This document shows positions 1-9,199 of a stretch of 37,140 nucleotides of DNA, piece by piece. The notes under the pieces were generated by a model. That model was given only the letters and a program-made list of their open reading frames with translations, ran no database searches and had not been told where the DNA came from. The stretch covers positions 18,301-55,440 of the forward strand of contig JAPLPF010000080.1 in assembly GCA_026400325.1 (NCBI GenBank), written 5' to 3'. The position numbers and the translations under genes are program-made. Each line of letters opens with the position of its first letter. Within the stretch, counting starts at the first letter, position 1. Source of the stretch: Rhodobacterales bacterium (GTDB taxonomy: Bacteria > Pseudomonadota > Alphaproteobacteria > Rhodobacterales > Rhodobacteraceae).

Positions 1-745
1 GAGAGTCTGCGGTGTCGCCTTCCTTCACCACATAGTTGCCGGCAACCGATCCGACATTCAGCGTGATCTTGTCGCCGGCGATCATCCCGGTCAGCGTTGC
101 CGGAGCAGCGGTCGGCGCATTGGAAGCAAGCGCCCCGGCACCGCCCTGCAAGGTGAAGCCGTTCAGCGTGACCGGCGTGCCTGTGACGACGTTGGCAGCC
201 GAAAGGGTCCCGCCCCCGGCCGTCAGTGTGGCACCGGCGTCGGTGGACAGGTTCTGCGCGGTGACGGTGATGTTGGACGAGGTCACGCCCGTGGCGCTGC
301 GGTCAAGCGAAGACAGCACGTTCACCGAGGTGCGCGACCCGTCGACCAGGTTCAGGCCGTTGAACTGGGCCGCACCGACGACGGATTCGATCTGGGCGGT
401 CAGCGCGTCGACATCAGTCTGGATCTTCGCGCGGTCGACGTTTTCAGCTTGAGACGCGACGATCTTGCCCTTCATCTCGGTCAGAAGCTTCGTCACGGAT
501 TCCGAGGCGTTGCGGGCGACAGTCAGGGTGGCCGAACCGACGGAGAGGCTGTCGGAAATGCCCTTGAAGCCCTGCACGTCCGATTCCATCACCTTGGAAA
601 TTGCCCAGACGGCGGCATTGTCCTTGGCCGAGGCCACGCTTTTGCCAGTCGAGATATCGGCCTGGGTCTTGTTCAGGTTGGCGTTGATCCCCTTCATCGT
701 CTGAAGGGCCACCATCGCGCTGGTATTGGTCAGAATTGAAGACAT
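1..745 (-). CDS. fliC: Flagellin, 3' end cut by window edge
   Basis: Flagellar filament subunit, exported through the flagellar type III system. The ORF track misses it because the frame stays open to the left edge; I translated it by hand from an ATG at 743-745. The protein begins MSSILTNTSAMVALQTMKGI and continues with the conserved D0/D1 helices (TQADISTGKSVASAKDNAA, then SVGSATLTVARNASE), which are diagnostic of alphaproteobacterial flagellins. About 248 codons are present and no stop is reached, so the C-terminal D0 helix lies outside. The start is supported by AAGGA about ten bases upstream. The later part (SSNITVTAQNLSTDAGATL) is the variable, surface-exposed middle. It is co-directional with the FlgN-like and FlgJ-like genes but separated by a 196-bp leader with several hairpins. 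Whether it is called flaA or fliC is a naming choice. Confidence 0.93.
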   Translation of the reverse strand, partial: MSSILTNTSAMVALQTMKGINANLNKTQADISTGKSVASAKDNAAVWAISKVMESDVQGFKGISDSLSVGSATLTVARNASESVTKLLTEMKGKIVASQAENVDRAKIQTDVDALTAQIESVVGAAQFNGLNLVDGSRTSVNVLSSLDRSATGVTSSNITVTAQNLSTDAGATLTAGGGTLSAANVVTGTPVTLNGFTLQGGAGALASNAPTAAPATLTGMIAGDKITLNVGSVAGNYVVKEGDTADS

Positions 746-823
746 TGCGTTTTCCTTCACGAAAGGCCGCTGATTTCACGGCCGGAAAAAGCCACTTGGC
801 GTGGCAGGACGGGCATTCTGTCC
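746..823 (-). promoter_or_regulatory. Flagellin leader with three tandem hairpins, one terminator-like
   Basis: Read on the minus strand towards flagellin there are three perfect-arm hairpins: GGAC/GTCC (807-823), GCCAC-GCCAA-GTGGC (791-805) followed directly by TTTTT, and GGCCG/CGGCC (765-783) about 20 bases before the start codon. The middle one has the form of a short intrinsic terminator. It could end the upstream flgJ/flgN transcript or act as an attenuator in the flagellin mRNA. In Caulobacter, FlbT binds a stem-loop in a flagellin mRNA leader, so such structure has precedent. The role here is inference. Confidence 0.5.
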
Positions 824-919
824 GATGCAGCCGGGTGGTCCGGAAGCGCCGCCCCATCATGAGGCGCAAGGTCAATCAAGCACCGAAGGTTCTAATCAAT
901 TCCTAACTGACGACGTTTC

Positions 920-932
920 AATGCCCGGCATT
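920..932. repeat. Perfect 13-base inverted repeat just after the FlgN-like gene
   Basis: AATGCCCGGCATT has six-base arms around one central base. It sits ten bases past the stop of the FlgN-like gene and far upstream of flagellin. No T-run follows on either strand, so it is more like a protein-binding site or RNA-end structure than a terminator. Function unknown. Confidence 0.4.
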
Positions 933-941
933 TGACACAAC

Positions 942-1256
942 TCAGAACCGTCCAAGCGACGTTGGGGCCAGGGAATGTGACGCCTTCCGTCCGCGCTCAT
1001 CATAGGTGGTCAGCGTGGGACCAGTCGTGATGTCGGCCAACCGGTCGCGCGCGGCCCTCAGACCCCGTCCGGCCGCCAGTAACAGCCGGGCGTTCCGTTC
1101 GGCTTTGCGGCGCAGGCGGTCTGCTGTTTCGGTGTCACCGCGCGGGATCGCGCCGGCCTGCGATTCCATTAGCGGGCCAAGCTTGGCCAAGGCATCGATA
1201 TCGCCGGACAAAAGGGCATCGCGGGTCTGGTCAAGCAGATCTTCAAGCTGGGTCAC
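942..1256 (-). CDS. FlgN-like flagellar export chaperone (putative)
   Basis: 104-residue, mostly helical, charged protein (MTQLEDLLDQTRDALLSGDI..., then LRRKAERNARLLLAAGRGLRAA). Size, helical make-up, position and the short loop-like C-terminus (TYDERGRKASH) fit the FlgN family, which binds hook-filament junction proteins FlgK and FlgL before export. Sequence identity to FlgN is low in alphaproteobacteria, so the call leans on context. It directly follows the rod-binding protein gene with a 14-bp overlap, implying translational coupling, and precedes flagellin on the same strand. It could alternatively be another small flagellar protein of unknown role. Confidence 0.5.
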   Translation of the reverse strand: MTQLEDLLDQTRDALLSGDIDALAKLGPLMESQAGAIPRGDTETADRLRRKAERNARLLLAAGRGLRAARDRLADITTGPTLTTYDERGRKASHSLAPTSLGRF

Positions 1257-1524
1257 GAGCTGCCTCCGTCATGGATTTGAAGATCATTTCGGCCAGGCCG
1301 ATCCCGCCCTTCGCGACCATCAACCGCGCCTGTTCCTGACGCAGGAAGGAAGCGAACTGCCCCTCCCCCTCGCCGCCGCCAAAATCCCCCTCCATCCGAT
1401 CCAGGCCGGTATGTCCCAACATTTCGGCCAGAAATGCAGCTTCCATTTCCTCGGCCTTTGCCATCAGCGGGTCCTGGCGCCGCAGTGGCATGGGCAGAGA
1501 TGGCGGTGTCGGCACAATGTCCAT
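1243..1524 (-). CDS. flgJ: FlgJ-type rod-binding protein (muramidase domain absent)
   Basis: 93-residue protein matching the N-terminal rod-binding domain of FlgJ: EEMEAAFLAEMLGHTGLDRM, then GEGQFASFLRQEQARLMVAKGGIGLAEMIFKSM. In enterobacteria FlgJ is a rod cap with a C-terminal muramidase; alphaproteobacteria usually keep only the rod-binding part (CheL-like), as here. The ORF track starts at 1635, but the ATG at 1522-1524 has AGGAGT six bases upstream and gives the usual length, so I use that. It is divergent from fliK across 109 bp, presumably holding both promoters, and overlaps the FlgN-like gene. Confidence 0.75.
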   Translation of the reverse strand: MDIVPTPPSLPMPLRRQDPLMAKAEEMEAAFLAEMLGHTGLDRMEGDFGGGEGEGQFASFLRQEQARLMVAKGGIGLAEMIFKSMTEAARDPA

Positions 1525-1633
1525 GGCAGCACTCCTGATTGTTCCGATTTTCCGTAACGATCCGCGACGGGGGTAAAGAATAGGTAACTTCTCGCGGTGA
1601 TAACGGGGCATCGACGGCAGAAGCTGCGGGATC

Positions 1634-3532
1634 ATGCAAACGACCTACATCATCACTTCGCAGTCCGGGGCAGCTGGACAACCTCCGCCTGCGCCGTCCC
1701 GGGGCGGGCAATCCCTTTCGGGCGTCGAAGACGATGGAAACGGGTTCGTTGCAATCCTTTCAGAACGTGACGATGCAGGGGCCGACCCCGGCTCAGCCAC
1801 GGGCATTGTCAAGGACACGGACACTGTCCAGGCGGTTGATCCTGACGCCACGGCTGTCGCTCCGGCCTTGTTCGGTGCCGCCTTTTCGTGGCCATTGCCG
1901 GCCGTGATTGCATCGGATGCCGCCGCCAACGGGGCAGAAGAACCGGCTCTGGGGAAGGCACCTTCGGGCCAAGGCGATCTGCCCGCTCCGGGCGGCTCTC
2001 AAACAGGGGTTGCCTCATCCGGACGGTCGGGTTCCGGGGTGCCGGACCTGCTGGCCTTGGGCGATGATCTTGACCTTGCTGCCGTGGCAGGGGGGCTTGC
2101 GGCGATGCAACAAGACCCTGCTACCCCACCCGCAAGTGCAGCCGGACAACAAGGCAACCCGCGCCAATACCCCGGGAACATGGAGCCGCCGCTCCTTGAA
2201 GCGGCAAGTCGATCTGCACGAATGGAGACGCCTTTTCAGGTGGTTCTGACCGATCTTGGCGAAGGGGGCGTCCAGCCAGCTGCCAGTGCTGCGGCCCTTG
2301 CAAAGGGCGCAGGCGCAACGAGTTCGTCAGGCCCCGGATCTTCGGGGACAGAGGGCCCAGGCCAGGCTCAGGGCCCTCAGCCCGACCAAGGCAGGGCGAT
2401 GGCCGGAGTGGTACTGTCACCGATCGAAGCAGCGCAGGATGGAGCGTTGTCCAAAGCGGCTGACAGCCTGAAAAAGGCGGAAACCACCACAACGCGCCCG
2501 GACGCGCCGGATGAAATCCTGGTGCGACGTGACGTGCCAACCGGGGCAGAGCTTTCCCGGGTGGAACAGTCGGTGCAGGTCGTCCTCCCCGCCTCTGCCG
2601 CCGAAAGCCTGTGGCGCGGGGCGGCCTTGGCACGGCTTGCCGGGTCCGAAGATGAAACGAATGATCACCGCGACATGGCCTTGCCCCAGGCCAGCAGTCC
2701 GCTTGCAGACGACAGGGCCAAGCTGGTTGCGGTCGGTGGGGTGGACAAGGTCGTTCCGCAGGTCGCAACGACCACCTCTTCGGTTGAGGGGGTAGTGCCG
2801 GGCTCAGGGTCGGCCAAGGTATCCAGACGCGAGGTTGATCCTGCCCCCTCGGGTTCGGGGCATGTCGTCGCGCAGTCTGGCGGGGCATCAGGCGGTCCGG
2901 GCCTGCAACGACCCCAGGCCGCCATTGCTGGCACGCTTTCGGTTCTGCCACCCGATCCGACCTTGCCCGTCGAGGATGAGGCACTGACGGATCCCGATCT
3001 TTCCCTGTCCGTGGGCTTTGCCAGCGGTTCAGCAACCTCGGTGCCATTTTCTGTTGTCGGCACATCTGTCATGCCGCACCTGCCGGCAACGGTTGGGCAT
3101 CTTGCCGGTCAAATCGCAGCGGTTGTCGCGCAGACAAAGGGCGGCTTGACGGAAATCGCGCTTTCGCCCGAAGAACTGGGGCGCGTCCAGATGACCCTGC
3201 AGGCCGATGCCCGCCAGCCGGACCGGATGGTCATCTTTCTCAGCTTCGACCGCCCCGAAACGCTGGAGTTGTTCAGGCGACACGGGGACCAACTGGCCGA
3301 GGCAATGCGCATGGCCGGCTATTCGGGAGCGGACATCAGCTTTGGTCAGTCTGGAACCAACGCCGGTGGCAATTCCGGTGCCGACCCTGGCCAGGCCGGG
3401 TCTGCCCAGGGAAATGGGTCTCTGCAACCCTTGGCGCAATCAGCGTCCCGGACATCGGACACGGCAATCGGCCGGGGCGATCTGAACGCACCAAAGCACG
3501 GCGCAGGTTCTGCGCTTGATCTTCGATTGTAA
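1634..3532 (+). CDS. fliK: Flagellar hook-length control protein FliK
   Basis: 632 residues. FliK measures hook length and switches export specificity from hook to filament substrates. The first 480 or so residues are a low-complexity, Gly/Ala/Ser/Pro/Gln-rich ruler with little conserved sequence, typical of the family. The conserved Flg_hook domain is near residues 495-570, with LTEIALSPEELGRVQMTLQ, then FLSFDRPETLELFRRHGDQL and MRMAGYSGADISF. A short Gly/Ala/Gln-rich tail follows. The start ATG at 1634 is the first in frame. flgD begins eight bases after the stop, so the two form an operon. A loose TAAAG...GATAA pair at about 1577-1605 hints at a flagellar sigma-factor promoter, but the spacing is off. 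Confidence 0.88.
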   Translation: MQTTYIITSQSGAAGQPPPAPSRGGQSLSGVEDDGNGFVAILSERDDAGADPGSATGIVKDTDTVQAVDPDATAVAPALFGAAFSWPLPAVIASDAAANGAEEPALGKAPSGQGDLPAPGGSQTGVASSGRSGSGVPDLLALGDDLDLAAVAGGLAAMQQDPATPPASAAGQQGNPRQYPGNMEPPLLEAASRSARMETPFQVVLTDLGEGGVQPAASAAALAKGAGATSSSGPGSSGTEGPGQAQGPQPDQGRAMAGVVLSPIEAAQDGALSKAADSLKKAETTTTRPDAPDEILVRRDVPTGAELSRVEQSVQVVLPASAAESLWRGAALARLAGSEDETNDHRDMALPQASSPLADDRAKLVAVGGVDKVVPQVATTTSSVEGVVPGSGSAKVSRREVDPAPSGSGHVVAQSGGASGGPGLQRPQAAIAGTLSVLPPDPTLPVEDEALTDPDLSLSVGFASGSATSVPFSVVGTSVMPHLPATVGHLAGQIAAVVAQTKGGLTEIALSPEELGRVQMTLQADARQPDRMVIFLSFDRPETLELFRRHGDQLAEAMRMAGYSGADISFGQSGTNAGGNSGADPGQAGSAQGNGSLQPLAQSASRTSDTAIGRGDLNAPKHGAGSALDLRL

Positions 3533-3540
3533 GGTTTGAC

Positions 3541-4218
3541 ATGGATATCATCACCACAGCCGCCCCGAAAAGCTCGGTCACCGGTGTGACTGCCGGCAGT
3601 TCTGGATCCGGGCAGAGCGCCAAAATCACATCGGACTTTGACACATTCCTGCGGATGCTCACCGTCCAGATGCAGAATCAGGATCCGTTGAACCCGATCG
3701 ATTCGGCCGACTACGCCGTTCAGCTTGCCACTTTTTCCGGCGTCGAACAGCAGGTGCGGACCAATCAACTGCTTGCCGACATGCAAAGCCGGTTTCAGCA
3801 GATGGGCATGACTGAAATGGCAGGATGGATCGGCAAGGAGGCGCGGTCCGCCGCCCCCGTACGCTATGACGGACTGCCCGTGACGCTGTCACCAAACCCG
3901 GCGCAGGGGGCGACCGGTGCCGTGCTTGTGGTCCGCGACATGCAAGGCGGCCTTGTAGCGCGCGAGGCGATCCCGGTCAGTTCCCAGCCCTACAGCTGGC
4001 TGGGGGCGGACGCAGCAGGCAACCCTTTGCCGAAGGGGCTTTACTCCCTGTCCGTGGAAAGCATGAACGGAGAAGTGGTCATCAGCGCCGGACCGATGGA
4101 ACACTATGCCCGCGTCATCGAGGCGCGAAGCACGTCGGCTGGCGTGCGGCTGGTTCTGGAAGGCGGGGTCGAGGTTGAAGCGGATCAGGTGACGGCGCTG
4201 CGGGCGGCAGGGGTTTGA
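3541..4218 (+). CDS. flgD: Flagellar hook assembly (hook cap) protein FlgD
   Basis: 225 residues, a normal FlgD length. FlgD caps the growing hook so that FlgE subunits fold in place. The N-terminal signature DFDTFLRMLTVQMQNQDPLNP followed by YAVQLATFSGVEQQVRTNQ is diagnostic. The middle carries the FlgD Ig/tudor-like part (GLPVTLSPNP, then SWLGADAAGNPLPKGLYSLSVE). Start ATG at 3541 with AAGG just upstream. It is the second gene of the fliK-flgD pair. Downstream lie 229 bp without a convincing gene or terminator before the convergent ubiB. Confidence 0.93.
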   Translation: MDIITTAAPKSSVTGVTAGSSGSGQSAKITSDFDTFLRMLTVQMQNQDPLNPIDSADYAVQLATFSGVEQQVRTNQLLADMQSRFQQMGMTEMAGWIGKEARSAAPVRYDGLPVTLSPNPAQGATGAVLVVRDMQGGLVAREAIPVSSQPYSWLGADAAGNPLPKGLYSLSVESMNGEVVISAGPMEHYARVIEARSTSAGVRLVLEGGVEVEADQVTALRAAGV

Positions 4219-4447
4219 TGCGGTGGCTCTGTCCTGACGACGGGTGCTTTGCTTGGGCGGAGGGATCCCTGCCCGCTACAATCATGCGAAAAGGAAGCCT
4301 GATCAATGCTATCGAAGCCCTGACGCGTTGACTGCCTTTGGGCCAAGGCGATCATCCAAACCGGCAGTACCTTGCAGGATGGCCGGCTTGTCACAAGATC
4401 GGGACCATGACCGGTTCACGTCAGCGGGCAGCAACCCTTCGCAGCGG

Positions 4448-5980
4448 TCACAACAGAAACTTGCCCACGCCCAAGCCAAGGGCGGCGGCAAGTGCCAGCA
4501 TCAGGGCAAGAAGTGCCGGCTTCACCTGCCGGTCGGCCGGGGCTGGCGTGGTCGGGTTGCCGGTGCGAATCAACTGCGCCTCCACCAGGGCTGGAAGCCT
4601 TGGGCCGAAGCGGGCCAGCACGCGCGCGGTTTTCACCAGATCACGCAACACCGCCTTCGGGCCGATCGTTTCGCGGATGTAGCTTTCCACGATCGGGCTG
4701 GCGACTTGCCAGATGTTGATATGCGGGTCGAGCGAACGTGCGACGCCCTCGACCACGACCATGGTGCGCTGCAGAAGGATCAGTTCGGTCCGCGTTTCCA
4801 TCCCGAAGCGTTCGGTGACTTCGAACAGATAGGCAAGCAGCCGCGCCATGCTGATCCGGCTGGCGTCCATGCCGAAGATCGGTTCGCCCACAGCGCGCAG
4901 GGCGCGGGCGAATTCGTCGATGTCGCGGTCGGGCGGGACATAACCCGCCTCGAAATGCACCTCGGCGACGCGGCGGTAATCCTTGCGGATGAAGCCCATC
5001 AGGATCTCGGCATAAACCCGGCGGGTGTATTCGTCGATCCGCCCCATGATCCCGAAATCATAGGCGATGATGTCGCCATTCGCGGCGATCTTCAGATTTC
5101 CCTGATGCATGTCGGCATGAAAGAACCCGTCGCGCAGCGCGTGATTCAGGAACAGTTGCAGCACGCGTGCGCCAAGAACGCGGCGATCATGGCCCGCGGC
5201 GTCGATCAGCGCCAGGTCGTTCAGCCCGATACCTTCGGCCCAGCCAAGGGTCATCACGTTGCGGCTGGACAGGAACCAGTGCGTCTTGGGCACCTGGAAT
5301 CCTTCGTCTTTTGCCGTGTTCGCCGCAAATTCGGCCGCGGCCGAGGACTCAAGCCGCAGGTCCAGCTCGTCTATGACCACGCCTTCGAAATGCTTGATCA
5401 CTTCAACCGGGCGCAAGCGGCGTGAGAAGGGGGCCAGCCGCTCGATCCAGGCTGCCGCAAGATAGAACGCGTCAACGTCCTTGCGAAACGCACGCTCGAT
5501 CCCTGGCCTAAGGACCTTGACGGCCACTTCCTCGCCTGTGTCTACCAGGCGTGCCCGATGGACCTGTGCGATCGAGGCTGCGGCAACAGGTTCCGAGAAC
5601 TCCGAGAAGATGGCGGAAACCGGCTGTTCAAGCTCGGCCTCGATCATCGCCTTGGCCTTGGCAGTCGGGAAAGGCGGCAGCTTGTCCTGCAGGTACTTCA
5701 ACTGCTCGGACAACTCCTCGCCCACGATATCGGGGCGGGTGGACAGAACCTGACCGAACTTGATGTAGGCCGGGCCAAGAGCGGTCAGGGCCCGGGTGGC
5801 CGGGGGAAGGGCAAGGTCGCCCTGCAGGCCCAGCCATTTGAAGGGCCAGCCCAGCAGTCGCGCAGCAAAGCGCAGGCGGGGCGGCGCGCGGAACGCTTCA
5901 AGCACCACGTCCATGGCGCCGGTCCGCTCCAGCGTGGCGCCGGTTCGGATCAGACGGATGATGTTATGGGGACCCTTCAC
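4448..5980 (-). CDS. ubiB: UbiB, atypical kinase for ubiquinone synthesis
   Basis: 510-residue member of the ABC1/ADCK/UbiB atypical kinase family, needed for the aerobic hydroxylation steps of ubiquinone synthesis and thought to act as a membrane ATPase. Family marks: KFGQ near residue 73, the Ala-rich loop [11 protein letters not shown] replacing a P-loop, VAVKVLRPG, the substrate-selectivity stretch [24 protein letters not shown] and metal-binding YDFGIMG. A hydrophobic C-terminal helix ([17 protein letters not shown]) provides the membrane anchor. Its start overlaps the ubiE stop by four bases (ATGA), so the two are translationally coupled. The length is full and the sequence looks intact. 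Confidence 0.95.
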   Translation of the reverse strand: MKGPHNIIRLIRTGATLERTGAMDVVLEAFRAPPRLRFAARLLGWPFKWLGLQGDLALPPATRALTALGPAYIKFGQVLSTRPDIVGEELSEQLKYLQDKLPPFPTAKAKAMIEAELEQPVSAIFSEFSEPVAAASIAQVHRARLVDTGEEVAVKVLRPGIERAFRKDVDAFYLAAAWIERLAPFSRRLRPVEVIKHFEGVVIDELDLRLESSAAAEFAANTAKDEGFQVPKTHWFLSSRNVMTLGWAEGIGLNDLALIDAAGHDRRVLGARVLQLFLNHALRDGFFHADMHQGNLKIAANGDIIAYDFGIMGRIDEYTRRVYAEILMGFIRKDYRRVAEVHFEAGYVPPDRDIDEFARALRAVGEPIFGMDASRISMARLLAYLFEVTERFGMETRTELILLQRTMVVVEGVARSLDPHINIWQVASPIVESYIRETIGPKAVLRDLVKTARVLARFGPRLPALVEAQLIRTGNPTTPAPADRQVKPALLALMLALAAALGLGVGKFLL

Positions 5981-6723
5981 AGCTTCCAGCCGGAATGCAG
6001 CGCCGCGATGCCCATGGTCATGTTGCGATACTTCACCTGACCAAAGCCCGCGTCGCGGATCATCGCGGCAAAGGTTTCCTGATCCGGGAACTTGCGGATC
6101 GATTCCACCAGATACTGGTAACTGGCCCGGTCCCCCGCCACGACCTGACCCATCGCGGGGATCACGTTGAAGGAATACAGGTCATAGGCCTTCTGCATCA
6201 GGTCATTCGGAATGCGGCTGAACTCCAGCACCATCAGCCGCCCGCCGGGGCGCAGCACGCGGTACGCCTCGGTCAGGGCATCGGCGATTCGGGTCACATT
6301 CCTGATGCCAAAGGAAATCGTGTAGACATCAAAGCTTGCATCCGGGAACGGCAGCGCCATCGCATCGCCGACCACCCAGTCCAGGCTTTCCGCCAGCTTT
6401 TCCGCTTCGGCCCGCTTGCGACCCTCGATCAGCATCGGCTCGGTCAGATCGCAGACCACGGCAGTTGCCCCCGGCGCCCGCTTGAGGAAACGGAAGGCCA
6501 CGTCGCCCGTCCCGCCCGCCACATCCAGCAATCGCTGGCCAGAGCGAGGGGCAAGCCAGTCCATCATCGCATCCTTCCAGACGCGGTGGATGCCAAGCGA
6601 CATCAGGTCGTTCATCACGTCGTACTTGCTGGCCACCCGCGAAAAGACGCCATGCACCATCCCGGCCTTTTCGGCCTCCGGGACGTCCTGATAGCCGAAA
6701 TGGGTGGTCTTTTCGTCGCTCAT
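5977..6723 (-). CDS. ubiE: UbiE, demethylmenaquinone/demethoxyubiquinol C-methyltransferase
   Basis: 248-residue SAM-dependent class I methyltransferase that adds the C-methyl group to the benzoquinol ring in ubiquinone synthesis. Visible marks: [25 protein letters not shown] motif [14 protein letters not shown], and the UbiE signature [12 protein letters not shown] followed by [14 protein letters not shown]. The track starts at a GTG (6768). I prefer the ATG at 6721-6723 ([11 protein letters not shown]), which has AAGGA upstream and gives the usual length. ubiB follows with an ATGA overlap. It is divergent from mutM across 84 bp. Confidence 0.95.
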   Translation of the reverse strand: MSDEKTTHFGYQDVPEAEKAGMVHGVFSRVASKYDVMNDLMSLGIHRVWKDAMMDWLAPRSGQRLLDVAGGTGDVAFRFLKRAPGATAVVCDLTEPMLIEGRKRAEAEKLAESLDWVVGDAMALPFPDASFDVYTISFGIRNVTRIADALTEAYRVLRPGGRLMVLEFSRIPNDLMQKAYDLYSFNVIPAMGQVVAGDRASYQYLVESIRKFPDQETFAAMIRDAGFGQVKYRNMTMGIAALHSGWKL

Positions 6724-6807
6724 CTGACTTGCGGTCCTTGGCTTTGCACCCTCCTTATAGTCCGCCACCCCGCGCCCGCAATGCGCCGAACTGTCCGGAA
6801 GTCACCA

Positions 6808-7659
6808 ATGCCCGAACTGCCCGAAGTGGAAACCGTCCGCCGTGGCCTTCTGCCCGTGCTGGAAGGCGCGGTCATCGAACGGGCCGACGTCAACCGCCCC
6901 GACCTGCGCTGGCCCCTGCCGGACCGGATGGCCGAACGGTTGACGGGCAAGCGCGTGACGGCGCTGCGGCGGCGGTCAAAGTACATCCTGGCGGATCTGG
7001 ACAGCGGCGAAACGCTCCTCGTGCATTTGGGAATGTCCGGGCGGATGCTGATATCCGGAGTGCAGATCGGCAGCTTTCACCATGACCATCCGGCACCGCA
7101 AAAGCACGACCATGTCGTCCTTCACATGGAAAGCGGCGCGCGCGTCACCTTCAACGACGCCCGCCGATTTGGCGCGATGGACCTGATGCCGACTGATCGC
7201 GCCGGGGATCACGCGCTGCTTGCGGGTCTGGGGCCCGAACCTTTCGGCAACGATTTCAACGAACCCTACCTTGCTGCCCGTTTGAAGGGACGCATGACTC
7301 CCATCAAGTCGGCGCTTCTGGACCAGCACGTCGTGGCAGGGCTGGGCAACATCTACGTTGCCGAAACGCTGTTCCGGGCGCATGTCAACCCGCACCGCCT
7401 GGCGGGTGACCTTGCGGAACCCGCCATCCATGCCCTCGTCCCCCTGATCCGCGAGGTTCTGGCCGAAGCGATCGAGGCTGGTGGTTCGTCGTTGCGCGAT
7501 TACCGCCAGGCAAATGGCGAGCTTGGCTATTTTTCCAAGCATTTTCAGGTCTATGGCCGCGAAGGTGCGCCTTGTGAGACCCCCGGTTGTACGGGCACTG
7601 TTACCCGGACCGTGCAGTCCGGCCGGTCCTCCTTCTGGTGCCCCGCCTGCCAGAGGTGA
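6808..7659 (+). CDS. mutM: Formamidopyrimidine-DNA glycosylase (Fpg/MutM)
   Basis: 283 residues. Bifunctional glycosylase/AP lyase that removes 8-oxoguanine and formamidopyrimidines. The N-terminal [13 protein letters not shown] after Met contains the catalytic proline and glutamate. Other marks: [32 protein letters not shown] (helix-two-turn-helix), and a C-terminal zinc finger with CETPGC and CPAC, ending in R. The ATG at 6808 must be the start because the proline has to follow the removed Met. The track ORF from 5995 is this frame extended through antisense ubiE. The downstream enoyl-CoA hydratase starts 58 bases later. Confidence 0.97.
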   Translation: MPELPEVETVRRGLLPVLEGAVIERADVNRPDLRWPLPDRMAERLTGKRVTALRRRSKYILADLDSGETLLVHLGMSGRMLISGVQIGSFHHDHPAPQKHDHVVLHMESGARVTFNDARRFGAMDLMPTDRAGDHALLAGLGPEPFGNDFNEPYLAARLKGRMTPIKSALLDQHVVAGLGNIYVAETLFRAHVNPHRLAGDLAEPAIHALVPLIREVLAEAIEAGGSSLRDYRQANGELGYFSKHFQVYGREGAPCETPGCTGTVTRTVQSGRSSFWCPACQR

Positions 7660-7717
7660 CTTGCCAACGCCACTTTTGGTGCTAGGAGTCACCGCGACTG
7701 CTCGGGGGGAGCTTGCC

Positions 7718-8494
7718 ATGGCCTATGAGACGCTGATTGTCGAGATCGAGGACTATGTCTCTTTGATCCGGCTCAATCGCCCCGATGCGATGAACGCGCT
7801 CAATGCAACGCTGATGCGGGAACTTGCTGCAGCCGTCACGGCCGCCGAAGCGAATGACAAGGTGCGCTGCATCATCATCACCGGGTCGGAAAAGGCCTTT
7901 GCCGCAGGTGCAGATGTGCGCGAGATGGCAGAGAAGTCGTTCATCGACGTGTTTTTCGAGGATCTCTTCGCCCCCGAGGCCGCGATCATCGCCAAGGCGC
8001 GCAAACCGATCATCGCTGCCGTTTCGGGCTATTGTCTGGGTGGCGGATGCGAGCTGGCCATGCTGTGTGATTTCATCATCGCCGCCGAGACAGCCAAGTT
8101 CGGCCAACCCGAGATCAATCTTGGCATTGTCGCCGGCATGGGCGGTACCCAAAGGCTGACCCGCGCCGTGGGCAAGTCGAAATCCATGGACATGCACCTG
8201 ACCGGCCGGTTCATGGATGCCGCCGAGGCGGAACGCTGCGGGCTTGTCAGCCGCGTGGTGCCGGCCAAGTCGCTGATCGAAGAGGCGATGAAGGCTGCAC
8301 AGAAAGTGGTCGAGAAATCGGCCGTCACCGCGATGATCGTCAAGGAATGCGTGAACCGCGCGCAGGAAACCAGCCTCGCCGAAGGGATGCTGTACGAGCG
8401 CCGCATGTTCCACGCGCTTTTCGCAACCGAGGACCAGAAAGAGGGCATGGCCGCCTTCCTGGAAAAACGGCATCCGCAGTTTCGCGACCGCTAG
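7718..8494 (+). CDS. Enoyl-CoA hydratase (crotonase family)
   Basis: 258 residues. Hydrates trans-2-enoyl-CoA in fatty-acid beta-oxidation or related acyl-CoA catabolism. It has the crotonase oxyanion-hole segment [11 protein letters not shown] and both catalytic glutamates, in [12 protein letters not shown] and FGQPEINLG, followed by [20 protein letters not shown]. Because both glutamates are kept, hydratase activity is likely rather than another crotonase reaction. The ATG at 7718 is preceded by GGGGGAG and gives [12 protein letters not shown]; the longer track ORF runs back into antisense mutM. The gene lies between mutM and rpsT, an arrangement common in Rhodobacteraceae. Symbols such as paaF or fadB would be guesses. 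Confidence 0.92.
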   Translation: MAYETLIVEIEDYVSLIRLNRPDAMNALNATLMRELAAAVTAAEANDKVRCIIITGSEKAFAAGADVREMAEKSFIDVFFEDLFAPEAAIIAKARKPIIAAVSGYCLGGGCELAMLCDFIIAAETAKFGQPEINLGIVAGMGGTQRLTRAVGKSKSMDMHLTGRFMDAAEAERCGLVSRVVPAKSLIEEAMKAAQKVVEKSAVTAMIVKECVNRAQETSLAEGMLYERRMFHALFATEDQKEGMAAFLEKRHPQFRDR

Positions 8495-8637
8495 GGCTTT
8501 TCTTTCCCCCGCACCTGCCCTATAGGCCTGTCGCACATGCGCGTGGGCCCGCTTAGGCAAGAATCACATCCGACCGATGGTCGGACCCTTGTGGTCTTTC
8601 GTGCACATTGAAACCGAAAGACCCGAAGGACCGCCAA

Positions 8638-8907
8638 ATGGCCAATACCGAACAGTCCAAGAAACGCGCCCGCCAGTCCGAGGCGCGCTATGCCGTGAAC
8701 AAGGCGCGCCGGTCGCGCATCCGTACCTTCCTGCGCAAGGTCGAAGAGGCCATCGCTTCGGGCGATCCTGCCGTTGCCGAAGCCGCGCTGAAGGCCGCCC
8801 AGCCGGAACTGGCCCGTGGCGTGTCCAAGGGTGTGCTGCACAAGAACACCGTTGCGCGCAAGATGTCGCGCCTGTCGTCGCGTGTGAAGGCCGTCGCCAA
8901 GGTCTGA
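8638..8907 (+). CDS. rpsT: 30S ribosomal protein S20
   Basis: 89 residues, basic and helical: [20 protein letters not shown], then [19 protein letters not shown] and [19 protein letters not shown]. This is the typical S20 sequence, which binds the 5' domain of 16S rRNA. The start ATG at 8638 has GAAGGA upstream; the track start at 8608 adds ten residues outside the family. A stem-loop plus T-run follows the stop, so the transcript probably ends before the dnaA leader. Confidence 0.97.
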   Translation: MANTEQSKKRARQSEARYAVNKARRSRIRTFLRKVEEAIASGDPAVAEAALKAAQPELARGVSKGVLHKNTVARKMSRLSSRVKAVAKV

Positions 8908-8931
8908 TCGGACCGATTCTCGTTTCCTGCT

Positions 8932-8969
8932 GGGGCGCACCCGCTTGGGTTGCGCCCTTCGGCATTTTT
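8932..8969 (+). terminator. Intrinsic terminator after rpsT
   Basis: GGGCGCACCC and GGGTTGCGCCC form a ten-pair stem with one bulge and a GCTT loop (about 8933-8957), followed by TTCGGCATTTTT. It lies 25 bases past the rpsT stop on the same strand. Confidence 0.75.
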
Positions 8970-9199
8970 GCGCCCTGAAGCTGCCGGATTTCAGCGTGCA
9001 GTTGCCGATTTGCCAGAGGGTCCGGATTCGGTTTCCGGGAACCAGTGTCAAGCGCGTTGTTCGGTTGCTAAGCCTGCATCTGCCTTGTTAGCGTCCACCT
9101 GCGATTCACTTCGTCCTGGGGGACATGGACAGATCGCAAAGGAAAGACTGCTTTGATAATCGGACGTCGTTGCGCCAAGGCGTTCGGGTTTTTCTTTTG
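8970..9199 (+). ncRNA. Candidate structured small RNA between rpsT and dnaA (speculative)
   Basis: No ORF is credible here, yet the interval ends with a terminator-like element: CGGACG (9161-9166) pairs with CGTTCG (9181-9186), followed by GGTTTTTCTTTT. Upstream of it are nested pairings: GTCC-TGGG-GGAC (about 9112-9124), TCCA/TGGA and GCGAT/ATCGC. Since rpsT already has its own terminator at 8932-8969, a second one with no gene before it suggests a short independent transcript or an early-terminating dnaA leader. It does not resemble SRP RNA, tmRNA or RNase P RNA. No strong promoter was found. Confidence 0.3.

Noticed and set aside
444-875. 143-residue minus-strand ORF at the flagellin start
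   Set aside because: Out-of-frame shadow of flagellin and its leader; the flagellin frame is clear by hand translation.
4219-4447. Small gene or terminator between the convergent flgD and ubiB
   Set aside because: The AGGGATCCCT palindrome has no loop or T-run, and the 60-70 residue ORFs there have no support.
4244-5425. 393-residue plus-strand ORF antisense to ubiB
   Set aside because: Low-complexity His/Gln/Asp-rich translation with no family signal; ubiB is intact on the other strand.
5995-6807. N-terminal half of the 554-residue ORF ending in MutM
   Set aside because: The frame happens to stay open through antisense ubiE. MutM must start at the Met before PELPE.
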